A stretch of DNA of 26,079 nucleotides from Caulobacterales bacterium (GTDB taxonomy: Bacteria > Pseudomonadota > Alphaproteobacteria > Caulobacterales > Parvularculaceae), in NCBI GenBank assembly GCA_020638525.1, contig JACKIL010000021.1:1-26079 (forward strand), read 5' to 3'. How positions within the stretch are numbered: the stretch's first letter is position 1; every line of letters begins with the position of its first letter. Below are positions 23,177-26,079 of the stretch, one piece after another. The position numbers were made by a program, and so were the translations under genes. A model generated the notes under the pieces. It had not been told where the DNA came from and made no database searches. It worked only from the letters and a program-made list of their open reading frames with translations.

Positions 23177-24052
23177 TTATCTCGGCCGCGCCGACTTGTA
23201 GACGCCGAGGATTTTCATCTTCGATGAAAAGAAGCTCAGCTCCTCAAGCGCGAGGCGAACATTCTCGTGCTGCGGATGGCCTTCGCAATCGACATAGAAC
23301 ATCGTCGCGCTGAACGAGCCGTCGAGCATGTAGGACTCAAGCTTCGTCATGTTGACGCCGTTCGTCGCAAAACCGCCGAGCGCCTTGTAGAGCGCGGCCG
23401 GAATGTTGCGCACCTGAAAGACGAGCGTCGTCACGATCGGGCCGTCATCCGGCGCGGGGTCGTTCGGCTCGCGCGCCATCTCGAGGAAGCGCGTCGTGTT
23501 GTGGCCGGCGTCCTCGACATTCTCGCGGAGAATCTTGAGGCCGTAGATTTCCGCCGCCCGGCGCGAGGCGAAGACGCACTGGTCGTCGCGTCCCTTCTCG
23601 GCGAGTTCTTTCGCGGCGCCGGCTGTGTCGCCCGCGATTTCGGGCTTGAGGCCAAGCTCGCGGGTGATGCGCCGCGCCTGGCCGAGCGCCATGGCGTGGC
23701 TGCGAACGACTTTCAGCCCCTCGATCGATGCGTTCGGCCGGCCGATGAGCTGGTGGTGAATCGCAAGGAAGTGCTCCGCGACGATGTGGAGATTGGTCTG
23801 CGGGAGGAGGTGGTGGATGTCGGCGACCCGGCCCGCGAGCGAATTCTCGATCGGCAGCATGGCCCGGTCGGCGCGGTTCTGCTGCACGGCGTCGAGCGCG
23901 GCCTCAAAGGTCGGGCACGACAACGGGGTAAAGCCCTGAGCAAATGTGAGGCAGGCCTCCTCCGAATAGGCGCCGGGTTCGCCCTGGAAGGCGATGATGG
24001 GCTTTCCGCCAGATGCTGAAGAATCCGGGGCGGGAGAGGAGGATTGGCTCAT
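23177..24052 (-). CDS. pheA: Prephenate dehydratase
   Basis: It converts prephenate to phenylpyruvate in phenylalanine synthesis. The 291-residue, single-function protein has the PDT domain from about 18 to 195, with FQGEPGAYSEEA, LPIENSLAGRV and the catalytic HNTTRF motif. The ACT domain follows (about 207-285), with ALYKALGGFATNGVNMTKLES, which binds phenylalanine for feedback inhibition. The usual ESRP motif reads ESYM here. No chorismate mutase domain is fused. It diverges from the cytochrome gene across 239 bases, as pheA and cycM do in other alphaproteobacteria. I saw no leader peptide or other clear control site in that gap. Confidence 0.95.
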   Translation of the reverse strand: MSQSSSPAPDSSASGGKPIIAFQGEPGAYSEEACLTFAQGFTPLSCPTFEAALDAVQQNRADRAMLPIENSLAGRVADIHHLLPQTNLHIVAEHFLAIHHQLIGRPNASIEGLKVVRSHAMALGQARRITRELGLKPEIAGDTAGAAKELAEKGRDDQCVFASRRAAEIYGLKILRENVEDAGHNTTRFLEMAREPNDPAPDDGPIVTTLVFQVRNIPAALYKALGGFATNGVNMTKLESYMLDGSFSATMFYVDCEGHPQHENVRLALEELSFFSSKMKILGVYKSARPR

Positions 24053-24291
24053 GGTTTCCCTGCTTGAGTTTAGGACGGGGCCTTTTCGCGCGGGCCAACA
24101 CGCTCGCGCAAGCCCGCTGTCGCATGGGGGCCTCGGGCGCGATCAAAGGCCGCAAGCCGGCCTTCGCCCGCGGGCGTTGCACCGCCGCCTGAAGACCTTT
24201 AGAAACCGCGCGAAAATCCGCGCGCGAACTCGCGGAACCGCCGCCAAAGCCGTCAACAATCACCCAAAACGGGCAAACAAGTCGGGCGCTC

Positions 24292-25860
24292 ATGAAAGAT
24301 CCTCTCCTCGGAAACAAGATCGCGGGAGCGCTGCTCGCCGCCCTCCTGCTCTTCTTCGGCCTGCCGCAGCTTGCGAACGCCCTTTTCGGCGGCGGCGGGC
24401 ATGGGGGCGGTCATGAAGCCGAAGGCGAGGACCATGCGGCCCACCCCTTCCCGCAATTCCCGATCGCCTATGCCGGCGCTGAGAGCGCTGGTGAGGAGAA
24501 GGCCGCCGAGCCCGATCTCGGCACGCTCCTCGCCGCTGCGAACCCCGCCGCCGGCGAGCGCCGCGCCGCGATCTGCAAATCCTGCCATACCTTCGACAAA
24601 GGCGGCGCGAACGGCACCGGCCCGAACCTGTGGGACATCGTCAATCGCCCGGTCGCTGGCCATGAAGGCTTCAATTACACGCCGGCGCTCAAAGCGTTCG
24701 GCGGCGTGTGGAGCTATGAGCACCTCGACGGCTTCCTGAAGAACTCGGCCGAATACGTGCCCGGCACGGGCATGGCCCAGCGCTTCCCGAAAGCGGAGCA
24801 GCGCGCCGAGCTTCTCGCATTCCTTGCAACGCTTTCCGACAATCCGGTTCCCTTCCCCGCGCCGGCAGCGCCCGCCGAGGAAGAAAGCGCGCCCGCTGAC
24901 GGCGCCGAAGGCGAGGAGCACGCAAGCCTCGATGAAGACGCAGCGCCCTATGTCGAAGGCGTCAAACCTGTCGAAGAACCCTCCGAGCCCAGCTCGGAGC
25001 AAAAAAAAAAGATAGAGCTGGGTAGCCTCCTCTATCACGACACGCGCCTCTCGGCGGACGGCTCCGTCTCCTGCGCGACCTGCCACGACCTCGCCCTTGG
25101 CGGGGTCGACCGGCTTCCCACCTCGACCGGCATCAAAGGCCAGCACGGCCCGATCAATTCGCCGACCGTCTTCAACTCCGTCCACAATTTCGTTCAGTTC
25201 TGGGATGGCCGCGCCGGCTCGCTCGAGGAGCAGGCCGCCGGCCCCGTCGAGAACCCGCTCGAGATGGGCGACGAATGGGGCGCCGTCGTCGAGAAGATCT
25301 CCGCCGATCCCGACTATGTCGCGAAATTCGCCGACGCCTATAACGGCGCCATCACCAAAGAGACGATCACAAGCGCCATCGCCGATTTCGAGCGCACGCT
25401 GGTGACGCCGAACTCGCCCTTCGACAAATATGTCAAAGGCGACAAGACGGCGATCTCGGACGAGGCCAAACGCGGCTTCATCCTCTTCAACGAAACCGGC
25501 TGCGCGAGCTGCCACAATGGCGACTATTTCGGCGGCACGAGCTTCCAGGTTCTCGCGCAAAGCTATTTCGACGAGCGCGGAACGCCGCTTACCGACGCCG
25601 ATCTTGGCCGTTTCAGCGTGACCGGAAACGAAGCCGACCGCCACGCCTTCAAGTCGCCCATGCTGCGCAACGTCGCCGTCACCCCGCCCTATTTCCACGA
25701 CGGCTCGACAAGCGACCTCACCGTCGTCGTCAAGAAAATGGGCCGCCACCAGCTCAAGACAGAACTCTCCGACGAAGACGCAAACGCGATCGTCGCCTTC
25801 CTGAAAACGCTCACCGGCGAATATCAGGGCGTCCCGCTCGACAAGATGGGCGCGCAGTAA
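24292..25860 (+). CDS. Membrane-anchored cytochrome c fused to dihaem cytochrome c peroxidase-like protein
   Basis: A 522-residue trihaem protein. The N-terminus (MKDPLLGNKIAGALLAALLL) is an uncleaved membrane anchor like that of CycM. A His/Gly/Glu-rich stretch (34-50) precedes a class I cytochrome c domain (about 75-183) with haem site CKSCH (95-99) and the likely axial Met161. An Ala/Pro/Glu linker (185-236) leads to a cytochrome c peroxidase/MauG-family domain (about 241-515) with haem sites CATCH (261-265) and CASCH (404-408), FWDGRAGSLEEQA and TPPYFHDGS. Fusing donor and peroxidase would let electrons pass directly to periplasmic peroxide. Ten A in a row encode the KKK at the joint (238-240). 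There is no clear ribosome site before the ATG. The neighbour pheA fits a CycM origin. Confidence 0.92.
   Translation: MKDPLLGNKIAGALLAALLLFFGLPQLANALFGGGGHGGGHEAEGEDHAAHPFPQFPIAYAGAESAGEEKAAEPDLGTLLAAANPAAGERRAAICKSCHTFDKGGANGTGPNLWDIVNRPVAGHEGFNYTPALKAFGGVWSYEHLDGFLKNSAEYVPGTGMAQRFPKAEQRAELLAFLATLSDNPVPFPAPAAPAEEESAPADGAEGEEHASLDEDAAPYVEGVKPVEEPSEPSSEQKKKIELGSLLYHDTRLSADGSVSCATCHDLALGGVDRLPTSTGIKGQHGPINSPTVFNSVHNFVQFWDGRAGSLEEQAAGPVENPLEMGDEWGAVVEKISADPDYVAKFADAYNGAITKETITSAIADFERTLVTPNSPFDKYVKGDKTAISDEAKRGFILFNETGCASCHNGDYFGGTSFQVLAQSYFDERGTPLTDADLGRFSVTGNEADRHAFKSPMLRNVAVTPPYFHDGSTSDLTVVVKKMGRHQLKTELSDEDANAIVAFLKTLTGEYQGVPLDKMGAQ
25001..25010 (+). promoter_or_regulatory. A10 tract at the domain joint: possible slippage site
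   Basis: Ten consecutive A in GC-rich coding DNA, read CAA AAA AAA AAG. One added A puts TAG at 25023-25025 in frame. One lost A puts TAG at 25013-25015 in frame. Either change would release only the anchored one-haem cytochrome, of about 240 residues. Confidence 0.55.
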
Positions 25861-25885
25861 GCAAAGGGTTCATCGCCAGAAACAC

Positions 25886-25918
25886 AAAACGCCGCGCGGG
25901 AAACCGGGCGGCGTTTTT
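25886..25918 (+). terminator. Intrinsic terminator of the cytochrome fusion gene
   Basis: AAAACGCCGC (25886-25895) pairs with GCGGCGTTTT (25908-25917) across a GC-rich loop, followed by a T run. It lies 25 bases after the stop. The symmetric A and T flanks also allow it to act on the minus strand after tRNA-Gly. Confidence 0.9.
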
Positions 25919-25943
25919 GTGAGCGTTCAGTTCAATGAGCGAC

Positions 25944-26017
25944 TGGAGCGGGTAGCGGGAATCGAACCCGCGCGTTCAGCTTGGGAAGCTGACAGGCTAC
26001 CATTACATCATACCCGC
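25944..26017 (-). tRNA. tRNA-Gly (anticodon CCC)
   Basis: On the minus strand a full cloverleaf is seen. The acceptor stem is GCGGGTA / TACCCGC, the anticodon stem TCAGC / GCTGA carries loop TTCCCAA (anticodon CCC), and the T arm has CGGGTTCGATTCCCG. Discriminator T and an encoded CCA give 74 nt. It reads GGG codons. Confidence 0.96.
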
Positions 26018-26028
26018 GAGCGCGCTCA

Positions 26029-26057
26029 TGCATTGGCGTGGGGCGAAGAAAAGTCAA
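26029..26057 (-). promoter_or_regulatory. Possible promoter of tRNA-Gly
   Basis: On the minus strand TTGACT (26052-26057), 17 bases, then AATGCA (26029-26034), about 11 bases before the tRNA 5' end. The -35 box is good and the -10 box is poor. Confidence 0.4.
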
Positions 26058-26079
26058 GCGAGAGGCGGCCGCGCATTTC

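Noticed and set aside
1..26079. CRISPR array, insertion sequence, prophage or attachment site
   Set aside because: No regular spaced repeats, transposase, integrase or duplicated tRNA 3' end is visible; tRNA-Gly near the right edge shows no adjacent integrase inside the window.

Overview
The window is about 26 kb of GC-rich DNA from an alphaproteobacterium. Supporting signs are an alphaproteobacterial-type DnaX with a degraded zinc module, the dnaX-ybaB-recR cluster near a small SRP RNA, a DUF1491 gene, an HU protein with a histone H1-like tail, a CycM-like membrane cytochrome c divergent from prephenate dehydratase, and two palindromic intergenic repeats of types common in this class. I do not assign a genus. 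Everything here is read by eye; no homology search, folding program or structure prediction was run.

Layout. 1-727: an HU gene, its terminator and a palindromic repeat. 764-4661 (minus): a compact run of hutF, a DUF1491 gene, a six-helix membrane protein and a membrane-anchored endonuclease/exonuclease/phosphatase-fold protein. hutG (4741-5547, plus) diverges from hutF. 5544-6779 (minus): a soluble PAS histidine kinase, followed by a 464-base gene-free stretch and a secreted four-cysteine protein (7244-8290). 8403-10220 (minus): a TIR / transmembrane / formylglycine-generating-enzyme-like fusion. It diverges from a four-helix membrane protein (10384-11475) across a structured intergenic region. 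rmuC follows, then a GtrB-like glycosyltransferase coupled to GtrA, and a GT87-type glycosyltransferase on the other strand.

15988-20048 (minus) is a probable operon dnaX, ybaB, a small ABM-like gene, recR and a Rieske oxygenase, joined by 4-base overlaps or short gaps. Upstream on the same strand are a SnoaL-like gene, an extended SDR and the SRP RNA gene ffs with a recognisable promoter. On the plus strand come nudC and a tiny membrane protein, then a palindromic repeat and pheA (minus). The window closes with a trihaem cytochrome fusion, its terminator and tRNA-Gly(CCC).

Most is housekeeping. Three things stand out. (1) A membrane cytochrome c is fused to a dihaem cytochrome c peroxidase-like protein, with a run of ten A exactly at the joint and immediate stops in both other frames. 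This looks like a slippage switch between a one-haem and a three-haem product. (2) The TIR/FGE-like membrane protein and the divergent four-helix protein form a candidate NAD-consuming, membrane-linked conflict or signalling pair. (3) A palindromic element is inserted in frame inside dnaX.
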